The translations under genes and the position numbers were made by a program. From the NCBI GenBank assembly GCA_036971615.1, contig JAYKKR010000047.1:1-64000 (forward strand): a stretch of 64,000 nucleotides of DNA. The letters are read 5' to 3'. Source of the stretch: Amyloporia xantha (taxonomy: Eukaryota > Basidiomycota > Agaricomycetes > Polyporales > Adustoporiaceae). Below the pieces are notes generated by a model. The model had not been told where the DNA came from, searched no databases, and worked only from the letters and a program-made list of their open reading frames with translations. This document shows, in pieces, positions 23,061-33,030 of this stretch; positions within the stretch are counted from its first letter, which is position 1, and every line of letters begins with the position of its first letter.

Positions 23061-24382
23061 GACAGGAAGCAGCGGGCGCATGCGCTCCTGCCGGACTCGC
23101 GCACTGGCTAGCGGGTTCATTGGACTGCCCGTTGTCGGAATGAAGAGGGAGGAGGATGTATCACTGCACTTCAGACCGAAATTTGCTGACAGGAAATCGG
23201 CAGGAAAGTCTGGATTTACGGCGGGTTTTCAGGCGATCATCTTTCAGATTTCCTGTGCAAGGTAATTCCAAGGAGAACTCACATTTCCGTGCCGTCTCCT
23301 GGCCAGCTTATTCATTATGTCAGCACCTACACGATCTCGTGACTTCCTCGCGTCCGCCTTTCCTCTAAGTCCCTACTTGTGTACTTCTACCATGTACACC
23401 GTGTCACTGCTAATACACCGTGCTTAACTGATTATACACGCATACATGCACCATTCCGCGAGGTTCTTCCCCATACGCCTAGTAAGTCATATGCAGCTGA
23501 TCCACACAATTTAAAGTGATGCCTCTGCACCAGCTGTTCGTCAGATCCCGCATCGTCACTATAGACCACGCAGAACAGGCGCATACATCTTCTCAGGGAC
23601 CGCGAAACTCAAGCTCGAACGCATATCAAGTCCATACTGTACCTGAAAATCATCCGCTGCCATCACAATCTACTCAGACTGCGTACTTGGTCATGATTCG
23701 GCCTCACACAGGGATCCACGGCTCACCCACCAGCCCGACTCCTTCGCTTCTGCTAATCTTGATTCTCAGCTACCAACTGAACATCTACCGGCTGACATCT
23801 TTCCTAGAGGCTCTCAGATTCTGTTTTCTCCTGGACCCTGGTCCTGCTGGCGGCTCGCCCTCTAGTTCAAGTTCTGCGTCATTCACAGGTAGCCACAACA
23901 ATCCGAACAGTGCAACAAATCAAGAAGGCATATTATTCGTCTAGCTCTGAATTGAGAGGCCGATGATTTGTTCTTCGCAGTAATGTAATGGTAATTCTAC
24001 GCGTTGACATATTGTCCTATCTGCACCGCTCAGGTAGAAGGCATTAGGCTTTTGGAACGACGTCGGTCGATTGGTCTTCTCGAATCTTATCAGCCACAGG
24101 AGAACCAGCTCTGGGGAGGCCAAGGCCTGGGAGAAGGATTGGGCCGCTGACTTTCTTTTTCCTATCGCCTTGGGCTTGGGTTGTCCGTGCCGATTGTGTC
24201 TGCTTACTATGCCTGCAGCTCAACCCATTCGTGTGAGTGACGCTGCAGTATGGCGCGGCGTTCAGACTGACCCAGGGATGCATGCGCTGCTTGATAGGCC
24301 CGTGAACCTGCCAAAGGTCTTGTGCGCGCATGAGTCTCTCCTCAAGTGACCGATGCTTATACACCACACAGGTAGCGACAAT
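23061..24382. other. Intergenic, nothing recognised
   Basis: ORFs at 23516 and 24071 on the plus strand carry no recognisable domain. The part just before the formamidase fragment does not encode the expected formamidase N-terminus, so that gene has lost its start. Confidence 0.35.
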
Positions 24383-24995
24383 GTCCGGAACGTGGACCTC
24401 ACCAGAATTCACAACCTGTCTGGGCCGATTGCTGTTGAGGGTGCAGAGCCCGGGGACCGTCTCGTCGTGGACATTCTGGATGGTATGATCATTACCCATG
24501 CCCTTGTGTGATCGACTCTCAATGGTCATGGACAGTGACACCGTTCGAGAAGACGCCGTGGGGATACACCGTAAGTTCTCTTACGAATCATACCAGGCAG
24601 GTCATGTTCGGCACGGTAATGCTGTCACCATATCCAGGGCATCTTCGAGCTCGAGAATGGCGGTGGTCTGTTCGGTAAGCCTGCTCCCAGTCGCACATTA
24701 TCCAACGCCTAACGTCTCCTAAGCGCGAGAATTAAAGAGCAAGGCCGCAAAGGCCATCTGGGACTTCAAGGGTACGTGCTCTCCGCCCTACCCCGCCGTA
24801 CGACACCGCTCACCCGTCCCCTCCGCTTAGGCGTCTACGCGACGTCCCGCCACATCCCCGGCGTGCGCTTCGCCGGTGTCTCGCACCCGGGCCTCATCGG
24901 CACCGCGCCGTCCGCGGAGCTCCTCGCGACGTGGAACGAGCGCGAGGGCGGGCTCGTCGCCGCAAACGCGGACGCGGTGCCGCCCATGGCGCTCC
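24383..24995 (+). pseudogene. Acetamidase/formamidase (FmdA-type), internal fragment
   Basis: Four plus-strand exons with good splice sites encode NVRNVDLTRIHNLSGPIAVE, GAEPGDRLVVDILD, PWGYT|GIFELENGGGLF, KSKAAKAIWDFK|GVYATS and RHIPGVRFAGVSHPGLIGTA, then ELLATWNERE and ADAVPPMAL. This is the core of the amidase family that hydrolyses formamide or acetamide to ammonia plus the acid. The N-terminal third (the WHPDIP region) is missing upstream, and after PPMAL the sequence changes abruptly to non-homologous text near 24.995 kb, where the family continues with the metal-site half. Truncated at both ends, it cannot be functional. Confidence 0.8.
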
Positions 24996-25566
24996 TGCTA
25001 CTGTACAATCCTCTATGCACTATGTTGTAAGCGCGTTTCCAGTTCCTATGGCGTAGTGCAGGTATGATTCGACTCGCTCAATATTGTATTATAAAAGATT
25101 TGAGGCAAATACGACATCTTATATGTACATCGAGTGCGGCGGAGTGGCGGGGTGGCGCACGCCAGTGACCAGTGCTATAAAGGGAGAAATAACCTACGAA
25201 GGATATTGCTGGGAGAGCAGTTGAAAACTGCCAGAAGACTGCCCGAAAATCGGATAAAACCTGGCGTTTTCCATTGAGTATCCAGCCAGCATATCTCCAG
25301 GATAGTCTCAGGATATTTCGGATATCCCGGCAATATCCGGCGAGGAAATCTCGCCTGATGTGCGGTGTATCAGAGAGAAAATAGGCAGTGAAGGGACGCG
25401 AAGGGAAGCAGAGATTAATCGGGGAGGCGAAGTGTCTACTAAGCAGGGAGGAATCAGGAGGAGCGTAAACGATGTGTACGAATCTTCTATACAGTGTAGG
25501 ACTTGACACACAACCGGTCGATGACAGAGCCGAGCCCTGCTCATGCAATCTCTAAAATACCACAAT
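24996..25566. other. Intergenic, nothing recognised
   Basis: Between the truncated formamidase and the AT-rich dioxygenase island. No supported ORF. Base composition changes from GC-rich to AT-rich across about 25.08-25.75 kb. Confidence 0.35.
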
Positions 25567-25649
25567 GTACGTTGTCTCCCTTATAGCGACCGTCCCCCTC
25601 TCACTCTCAAAGGGCGCTATTTTTGGTCTGCCTAGGGGAGACAACGTTG
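25567..25649. repeat. Inverted repeat with ACGTTGTCTCCC arms
   Basis: ACGTTGTCTCCC (about 25569-25580) and its exact complement GGGAGACAACGT (about 25638-25649) flank a GC-rich loop of about 55 bases. It lies about 130 bp upstream of the dioxygenase start codon, at the edge of the AT-rich island. It could form a stem in DNA or RNA, or be the remnant of a tiny palindromic element. The function is unknown. Confidence 0.6.
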
Positions 25650-25707
25650 TCTCACAATATTTACAGTATTTTGGTGCGTATTATTGACTTGCCCTAAACT
25701 GACACAG

Positions 25708-25715
25708 TATTTAAG
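25708..25715 (+). promoter_or_regulatory. TATA-like box of the dioxygenase gene
   Basis: TATTTAAG lies about 63-70 bp before the ATG at 25778, a plausible place for a TATA box given a short leader. No other core element was identified. Confidence 0.35.
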
Positions 25716-25777
25716 TGATGCTCTGTGTTGTCACACATCACCAGCTTCCTCTGGTTGCTTTCTTGGTTTGTTTCAAC

Positions 25778-28287
25778 ATGACTGATTACAAGTTTAATTT
25801 CCTCCATCTACTTGATCCGTTGGAAGAAAATGCAAATGCTATCAAGTTATTGGGTAAGTTCTACATATCATTTTGTCTGCACTAACACTGATTATGATGT
25901 TTCAATTTTAATAGAAATAGACTTCACTGGCCAAAGAATATCTTATGAATCAATCTGTATCAACTGGTCTTGCAACTGGAAAGCTCATTTACAGGCTGAG
26001 GTATCAGAAAGATAATTGATATTGATCTCAGTTGATAATCATTTATTTTCTATGTTTAGAAGTCAGAGTCACAGTTAGCCACTGTGGACGCTGTTACAGC
26101 CCTTCGTCAAGCACGGCTCATTCCTTCAGCAATTTATAAAACCACAGAATGGAAAACTGCTGTCAAAGTGAGTAGCTTGCAACAACATCTTTATCTCTGC
26201 AGAATTGGTTGAGATACTTGACTATCTTTAGAAGACTTTGCTTGCAAAGTTGATCCAAGACATATGTTGTCCAGGATATCATTTAGAGGTTGACAGACCT
26301 TGGCTACTTGATAGCTGCACAAAGTATCGTTGGAAAGACACTCTGGCAGAGCTGCTGCATCACTGGACAGACTATTCAGAAGAGACTGCTGCTATGTCTT
26401 CTCTGGATTTATCACATTCAAATTCCAGCAAAGATTCAGAGAAGAGAAATGCAACTTATCTGATATCTTTAATGGATGAAAATTTTCATCTACTACCCAG
26501 TAGATCAGATCCAGCATCTGTTTTCTTTCTACTGACAGAGACAAACTTCATTAGAGCCTGGAAAGCCTGGCTTAAACCTGCTTTACACAAACATACAGAC
26601 TTTGTAAGTCAGGTATCATTGTAGTATAATCATTGATTAATTGACATTTCTTCAGGACATAAACTGTGATGTGAAAGACCTCTATAGGCAACTCTGTGGT
26701 GCACAAAAGGCTTTGGAAAAAATCAACAATAGTTATCTGGCTGTTATTCTTTCCAAAACCTTTTCCTCGAGAAAGACAAACAAGAGGACACGTAAACAGC
26801 AGCACAATCTAGGTGAAAGCATTAAGAATAAAGAAGTATGTTTAAAATTCTCTTATCTTTGCAAACTCAGATGCTTATAGCAACAATATCAACAGACTGC
26901 TGCTAACTCTGAAGCTCATCAGGATAATCCAAGGAAAAGGAAGCATGTTGGTGTATGTTTATGACTTTCTCATTGAGCACTGAGATGCTTATAGTAGCAA
27001 TGCCAACAGACTGCTGCTGAATTGGAAGCTGGTCAGAATAAGACAAGGAAAAACAGCAAGTCTGAAAAAGTATGTTTATTTTACTTTGCAAATTCTCATA
27101 CTTATCATATAAGCAGCTTGTTAATCATTCCATATGCCCACATTGTAAAGATTGTTCTGAAGATGAACAGTGTCTTAGAAAAATTTATGTGGAGGAGTTT
27201 CCTGAAGCAGAAAAATACAACAAGAGTTATCTTTCAGAGAGTTTAAATCAAGTTCCCCTTCAGATGGTATGTTCATACTATGCTCTGTCTTTGCATCAAT
27301 TATTGAGATACATTACAAATAGTCAAACAGACCATTATATTCTCCTTCTAAACTAGGTATGAGAAAGATCACTCCTAGGCCAGATGTTATGGATAGATGT
27401 GGTAGAGACATCACTCAATTTGTGGATAAGAAGTCTCAAAGAATAGTAAGTTCATAATTTGACATATCTAATATCTTCAGCTAAACTGTAATTTATGTCT
27501 AGGTTGGAGGAGTTCGTTATAATGGATTTTCTTCAAAGACACTGAAAACACTTCAGTTTCATCATGGACAAGTAGCCTCTCACACCTCCATCAAAAGAGG
27601 ATCAGGAAAAGATAATTCATCTTCCAAAACAATGATACCCAAAGGATATCGTGTTCCTCAAGGAGGGCGCCCTGGTGATTGCTATACTGTCTACAAAGAC
27701 ATGGAGGTGGATACAAAGGAGAATGTCCACATTATCTTTCATCATGCCTATGTAAGTAATTATATCTTTTCATTGATTATATTAACATATATGTTAGGAT
27801 GCAGATCAAGTACTTGAAGTTGTAAAAGTTGCCTGTCCAGAGGTTTTTCAGGATATTCAAACCAAGACCCACAGTTATGAGGCCATGCAGCTTGGTGGCT
27901 CAGCAGTCACTGCTTATTATTGCAATAACTACATGGTTTGTCAGCACACTGATGATGATATTTCTTGGGCCATTTCAGTCCAGCTTGAGAAGACATGCTC
28001 AAATTCAGATGAGTTTGCATTTGCATACACCAAGTGGGGTATCTATATTCAGACAGAAGAAGGATGTGTATGGTAAGAGTTGTTGTCATTTGCACAAACT
28101 GTTATTTATCCATAGTCTCAGGTGGTTTGATGCACATGATCTTCATGGCACAGTGCTTCCAGCAAAGTCATCCTCAGCTACTTCTAAGGGCATTACACTC
28201 AGCTGTCGCAGAAAAGATTTTGAGAGGGCAGAAAGTTATAAAACTGCAAGAGAAAGCTGGGATAAACGGGAGGTTATTTGGGCATGA
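25778..28287 (+). CDS. Candidate TET/JBP-like 2OG-Fe(II) dioxygenase, 12 exons, 643 aa
   Basis: ATG at 25778 (MTDYKFNFLHLLDPLEE). Exons 25778-25853, 25915-26000, 26060-26167, 26232-26603, 26656-26835, 26881-26952, 26998-27069, 27114-27266, 27323-27445, 27503-27751, 27798-28072 and 28122-28287 join in frame with GT-AG introns of 45-64 bp, ending TGA at 28287. The first 300 residues are an unfamiliar domain. Residues about 330-342 form a Cys cluster (CPHCKDC then EQC). The C-terminal 150 residues carry the double-stranded beta-helix signature: GYRVPQGGRPGDCYTVY, NNYMVCQHTD with H547 and D549 as HxD, AFAYTKWGIYIQT, and WWFDAHDLHGTVLP with H597 as the distal iron ligand. In TET/JBP enzymes these bind Fe(II) for oxidation of 5-methylcytosine or thymine in DNA. 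In basidiomycetes such genes have been reported expanded and linked to DNA transposons. Substrate and family remain inferred; another dioxygenase branch is possible. The gene is AT-rich and undamaged, unlike its neighbours. Confidence 0.6.
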
Positions 28288-28570
28288 AATAGATACAAAT
28301 TCAAACAATTGACATGCATCAGAAAAATGTCTCTTTCTCTTTATGAACTTGTGCCCAACTTGAAAAATATCTGTGTATGCCTTTGTGGTGCAGCCAAGAA
28401 TGAATCAGCTATAGCTAGCATGCCCTCCTCCTGGCTCTAATTGAAAGTTCTTGCCACAATAAGTTACTATCTGAAACAAACTGCTTCCAAATCAATCCTA
28501 TCACCATACAAAATGACAGAAGTATCAGGTTACAAGATCAAGCCAAGTTGGCAGGTGCAGAAAATTGGTT
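28288..28570. other. 3' flank of the dioxygenase gene
   Basis: AT-rich, no ORF. Probably the 3' untranslated region and the tail of the same AT-rich island, ending where a copia LTR-like sequence starts. Confidence 0.4.
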
Positions 28571-28700
28571 TGTTGGAACTACAATCAGAATGTAGTCCAG
28601 CCTGAGTCAGATACCCACTGACAGGTGTGCTGTGCCAAGATTCCTCAGGGTGCATGGTGCACCAGTATATGAGGAAGACATTGAATCGAATATCCTTTGT
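28571..28700 (+). mobile_element. Copia LTR remnant
   Basis: TGTTGGAACTACAATCAGAA at 28571, followed by TGTAGTCCAGCC, closely resembles the start of the LTR at 57250 (TGTTGGAACGACAATCCGGC then TACGTCCAGCC). It is in the same orientation and lies just before the copia pol fragment, so it is probably the edge of an LTR of a related family. The rest of the LTR is not recognisable. Confidence 0.45.
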
Positions 28701-28707
28701 TTTTACA

Positions 28708-29506
28708 CTTTAGCAGGGACAGACTCTTGAGGAACCACGAAGCTATGAAGAAGCACAGGCAAGTCCATATTGGCCGCAATGGAAGGCGGCAATGGATGCG
28801 GAGATGGATCAGTTGAAGAAATTCAATACCTACAAGTTGGGGGAAGTACTGAGGGACAGAAGCCAATAGGATGCAAGTGGGTATATCACATCATGCGTGA
28901 TTCAAGGCAAAATTAATGGCAAATGGACTCGCACAAATTCCGGGCATGGATTACCTCGAAACGTTCGCACCGGTCATTCGGATGGACTCACTGCAGGTTC
29001 TACTGGTGATCACTGCAAAACATGACATGGAGCTCGAGCAGATGGATGTGGTTGGAGCCTACCTCAATGGAGAGTTAGAAGAAGAAATCTATATGTGTCA
29101 ACCGGAAGGATATGATGATGGAACGGAGTGCGCATGTTTCATGCTTGCAGCGATCTACGGGCTTAAGCATGCAGGATGTGTCTGGAATCGAAAACTCGAT
29201 TGTGTCCTGATACAAATTGGATCCAAATGCCTCAATGCGGACGTCTGCATTTACATCCGCCACAATGAAAATGGACGACTCACAATCATCGGAATCCATG
29301 TCAACAATATGGCACTTCTAGCTGACACTCTTGCACTTATGAGGAAAATAAAAGAAGAGCTGAAGAGGGAATTCGAACTCACCGATCTCGGGCTCATACA
29401 TCTGCGCCTCGGACTCGAAGTCAAGCATGATCGCAAACGACACACGATCACCATCTGCAAGACTCAGTACATCAGGACCGTGCTCGAAAGCTTCCGGATG
29501 TCAGAC
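28708..29506 (+). pseudogene. Ty1/copia pol (reverse transcriptase) fragment, inactive
   Basis: The plus strand reads EPRSYEEAQASPYWPQWKAA, then after frame changes near 28.87-28.91 kb IPGMDYLETFAPVIRMDSL, VVGAYLNGELEEEIYMCQPE, IYGLKHAGCVWNR and LTDLGLIHLRLGLEV, the standard order of a copia reverse transcriptase. The catalytic pair reads HVNN where active enzymes have YVDD, so both metal-binding Asp are Asn. The fragment ends at MSDL, exactly before TTAGGGTTAG (29507-29516), beyond which the tail of an OPT transporter begins on the other strand. No RNase H or 3' LTR follows. Confidence 0.8.
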
Positions 29507-29516
29507 TTAGGGTTAG
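29507..29516. repeat. Telomere-like TTAGGGTTAG at a gene breakpoint
   Basis: TTAGGGTTAG stands exactly between the last copia codons and the truncated end of the OPT gene. It is of the TTAGGG type, not the TTAGG of the true telomere at base 1. It may mark a repaired break, or be chance. Confidence 0.35.
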
Positions 29517-29524
29517 AAGGCGAT

Positions 29525-31922
29525 GCCGCTTCCGTTGTGGCCCGATTCCACCCCACACAATCGACGCAGTTGCGAAAGTGTCAACGTCTGGACAAGTGAA
29601 ATAGTCCTTCTGAGTAGCTTGGCAGAAATCGGGGATGTGTGCGAATTGCCAGATCTGAACGAGTACGCAAATAAAGGCGGAGAGGACGGTGGCCAGCGTC
29701 TGAGCGACGAACATCGTGCGAGGAGGAATCTTCATGTAATGGCCGATCTTCAAATCGCTGGAGAGGGAAAGACCTTGCGAGACGGTGATGAAGCCGTACG
29801 TCTTGAACAGCATCATGGCGACGGGCTTGCCGGGAAGCATGTAGCCGATGAGGACCTCGAACAGAACGTTCAGCCCAATCATCTGGTTAGTGATCGCACG
29901 AATCATGCCGACGGGCACCATGAGGACCACAGCGATCACAACCGCGACGACCATTGCCCATACTGGGAGCTCCGTAGGGTAGATTTCAATGCCAATGACG
30001 CCGAAGATGAAGGCGGCAACACCGAGAGAGGCATACCACCACCAAGGCACCTCGGGGTATGCCATCATCAAACGCGCATGCACATCGCGTTCGTCCTTCA
30101 GAGCCCGGCGGAGTTGACGAGCAATGTCGTGCCTGTACCACACTGTAGATAAAGCACCATAATTAATAAGGAGGCGATGTGCAAACAATACAAAGCGGCT
30201 CACGGAATGTGTGGGTAACAATCGCGGTCAGGGCGGCAAACTGCACACCATACACGACCGCAAAGGTTGCAGGGAGGAACATTGGTGAGTAGGCCTGGTA
30301 TTTTGCCTCGTCGAAAAGTCCGTCGGTGATGATATTTGAAATATTGTACATCATCCCTGTGTTGTCGTAGGAGCCAGCGGAGGAGATCGGCATGTATTTG
30401 GACCACCAAGTATTTGTGACTACGGAGGGAGATTGTTAGGGCATTAAACGGAAGTCAGAATACATGCGCGTACAGAATATGATGGGTGTAACGATCCAGT
30501 AGAAAAGGACGAAGCCTACAGCAATGTTTGCTTCCGCCCACCACTGATGAGATATGTCGTCAGCGAGCATGCATATAGACCGAATGTGTAAGACGTACTG
30601 GAGTGACCAACGGGTTGCCGATTCCATGAGATCATCGACCAATCGAATGTCACGAAGCCCATGCCGAGACCCGAGCTGTATCCGAAAAGTGCGTTGACGG
30701 TCGGGTTCTCCGGTGCAATCCAGCAAACCCAGTTGAAGACACTGAGTGCCGTGAAGATGTACCCCGGGAAGAAGTACCAGACGGTACCCGCAATGAAGAC
30801 GTAGAGGAAGAACCGCTCGCGCGAGATGTGCTTAGTCTCTTTGCGCCCGTAGTTCCGATGCAGAGTGTTGAGCAGCGCGCAAGATACCAATGCACCTGGC
30901 CATATCATGCTGGATGGCCAGATGAGGAATTGGCGGCCCATGCCTGCAAATGCGTAGCCGAACAGCTGCGTGGACAGCGACAGGAGGATCTGGTAGCCGA
31001 ACGTGAGGCTCTGGTTATAGAATGCCTTCTGGGTGGCGAACACCGTCGTCACGTAGACGTCAAGGTATACCGCACTGGACATCGTGGTGATGATGGTGTG
31101 TTCCTTGATGTTGAAGGGACCAGGGTTGAACGACCAGACGTATCCAAAGGTGTTGAAACGTGTCGTTGGAAGAAGCCACTCCATACCCTTCCCTAGTGGA
31201 AGGGCAATGAGCTGAACGACGAGAGGACTGATGACCAGTGAAGGATCTGAACAGATGTTAGGCGGCGTGAATTTGGTGTATTTCAGAACACGCACATCGC
31301 TCCTCAAAGAAATGATTAAGACCAGCCATGACACTTGCAAGCACGATTCCTAGGAACCACCTAATAACATGTAAATTGAGGGAGCGCAAACGTAGGTAAA
31401 CATGGACTCACGTTCGGAAGGTATTCACGGGCATCGACGGGTCATCCACGCTGGAGACAGCAGCTCGGACTTCGGCGTAAAGAGATTCACTGCCTTTGCG
31501 TCAGCATTAGTGTAGAAGCTGATGAGAAGAACAACGTACTCGTTGAAGTCTTCGATGTCTGCTTCTCGCAGTTGAGCCCCCGATGATGTCTTGTAAGTCG
31601 TCGAGTCGACTTGCGACTCGGTATCCAACTCAGTGCTATGAATCGAGAGCCCGCTCGAAAGCGCCTTGTTCCCCTTATGCTCGAGCTCAAACGTCTCGAC
31701 ACTTGCGGTAGGCGACGTCTGGGTAAGATCCCAGTTCGGGTTGTTCAGGTGTTGCATGACATAGTCAACATCTTGGGGAACATCAGGGACAGGGTTACAG
31801 TGACGCAGCAACTGAGGAAGAGGAAGAGAGAAAGAGCTTTCTGCCTCCATCTTGACCGAAGACAGATCGAAGGGAAGGTGAGAGGAGGGGGTACTGCTCA
31901 CTGGGATCCTCGTTCTCAGCAT
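29525..31922 (-). pseudogene. Oligopeptide transporter (OPT family), 3'-truncated
   Basis: The gene reads from about 31.92 kb down: a polar N-terminus with DVPQDVDYVMQHLNNPNWD, EDFN|DESLYAEVRAAVSSVDD, PSMPVNTFR, WFLGIVLASVMAGLNHF and then many membrane spans, with VVQLIALPLGKGMEWLLP, FNPGPFNIKEH, GLGMGFVTFDWSMISWN, WWAEANIAVGFVLFYW and IGHYMKIPPRTMF. These are signature motifs of fungal OPT proteins, which import oligopeptides or siderophore-like compounds with protons across the plasma membrane. Introns of about 50 bp fit. One extra base near 30621 breaks the frame inside SWNGNPLVTP. The C-terminus stops after FATASIVWGGIGP at about 29.53 kb, where the copia fragment begins, removing the last spans. 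The defects make it a pseudogene, although most of the gene is well preserved. Confidence 0.85.
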
Positions 31923-32032
31923 CGGAAGTGCGGTCTGTCGTCAAAACGTCAGACTCGTTGCCACACTTGCGTCGGTGTCCAAGGGTCTCCAGAGCAAATC
32001 GCCTCGCCACCAATACAGTCCTGCTCTGCTTT

Positions 32033-32708
32033 CTACAGAGTAATGAATGATAGAATGACAATGGCCAAAGTAAATTCATGTACTGCTTGTGCCTTTCCCT
32101 TCTGGTCCACTGTTTGCTGTGCTGCGACTCTCTTCATCTCTGAAGCGCAGTCAAGAAGTGCTGCAATGGTGATTCTCGCCGAAGTATCCAGCTCACGTTC
32201 AATGCTTGAGCCAGCACAAGAGCTGGGATCCTATTGAACGGTCAAACACAGTAGCAAAGCACACGAAATATTCACTTACAGCCTGATACTTGATCAAATT
32301 GTCTACTTTGTTTCGAATGGTGTCCACTTGCACTGTTTTGCAGTATCCCACAGCCTGCAGCTTCTCTAGCACCCTCTCCCAAGTCTTCCTGATGTTCCCA
32401 TAGCCAGCGTACCACGGGTTCATCTCAACCGCATAATGCACGAGCTCTTCTATTTCCTTCGCGGCGTACTTAACACGGCAGCAGCAAGGTCCTGCAGACG
32501 TCCTAGTATGACGATTTCCCTCAGTAGATGCCTCTTGCTCAGGTGGTACGGGATCTGGAGCTTGCAGAGGCAGCATAGGAGCAGCAGGATGAGGGGCAGC
32601 AGGAGCAGCGGGAGTAGGAGTATCAGGAGCGGCATTGTTTGAGAAGTGTGGCTGAACACTGGAAACAGGCTCAGAAGTAGATGGCAGACTGGGATGGACG
32701 TACTCCAT
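32033..32708 (-). CDS. Small SANT/Myb-like protein, 208 aa, intact
   Basis: ATG at 32708 (MEYVHPSLPSTSEP) opens exon 1 (32708-32280); a 49-bp intron (32279-32231) joins in phase 0 to exon 2 (32230-32033), ending in TAG. The N-terminal 80 residues are Pro/Ala rich and repetitive. The centre has KEIEELVHYAVEMNPWYAGY and GNIRKTWERVLEKLQ, ending NKVDNLIKYQ, which looks like a trihelix/SANT-Myb-type DNA-binding fold of the kind often found near fungal transposons. Exon 2 is helical (SIERELDTSARITIAALLD) and ends hydrophobic. It lies directly beyond the truncated end of Tra1 and just before the OPT start. A transposon accessory protein seems likely, but the family assignment is tentative. Confidence 0.55.
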
Positions 32709-32718
32709 CTCTATATCC

Positions 32719-33030
32719 TCACCAGAGCCATGTACCTTGAAGGTTATAGTACTCTTCCGGTGGGACACCAGGGAGGTAGTTGGCGAGGTGGAAAGTCGGG
32801 TTCATGCTCGTCAATAGGGATACAGCAGGAGGGCGAGCACATATAATGAGCAAAGGAGAGACATTCGGGATAAATCCAGAGGTTTCAGGAATTTCTGTAA
32901 TTTTCGACAACTCTCTTGAGTGTGGCTGGATGGCGCGTCGCGACGCTGTCGCACCAGATGCCAGCGGTGCAGATGTGACGCTCGCACTCCTAAACAGGAA
33001 GGTGGTGGTGCCACACAGTAAGAGAAGAGC
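32719..33030 (-). other. Foreign tail in frame with the Tra1 fragment
   Basis: The open frame of the last Tra1 exon runs on after AFGQAVQ into text unlike Tra1 (ASGATASRRAIQPHSRELSK; SMNPTFHLANYLPGVPPEEY). The last part looks like a conserved piece of another protein, but I cannot name it. It ends where the SANT/Myb-like gene begins. Confidence 0.45.

Noticed and set aside
25567..25649. The inverted repeat as terminal repeats of the dioxygenase element
   Set aside because: Both arms lie on the same side of the gene, and no copy was found downstream of 28.3 kb.
838..31922. Repeat-induced point mutation as the cause of decay
   Set aside because: Several key changes are A-to-G (His to Arg) or single-base indels, not the C-to-T pattern. 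Only the copia HVNN and the Tra1 TGA would fit.
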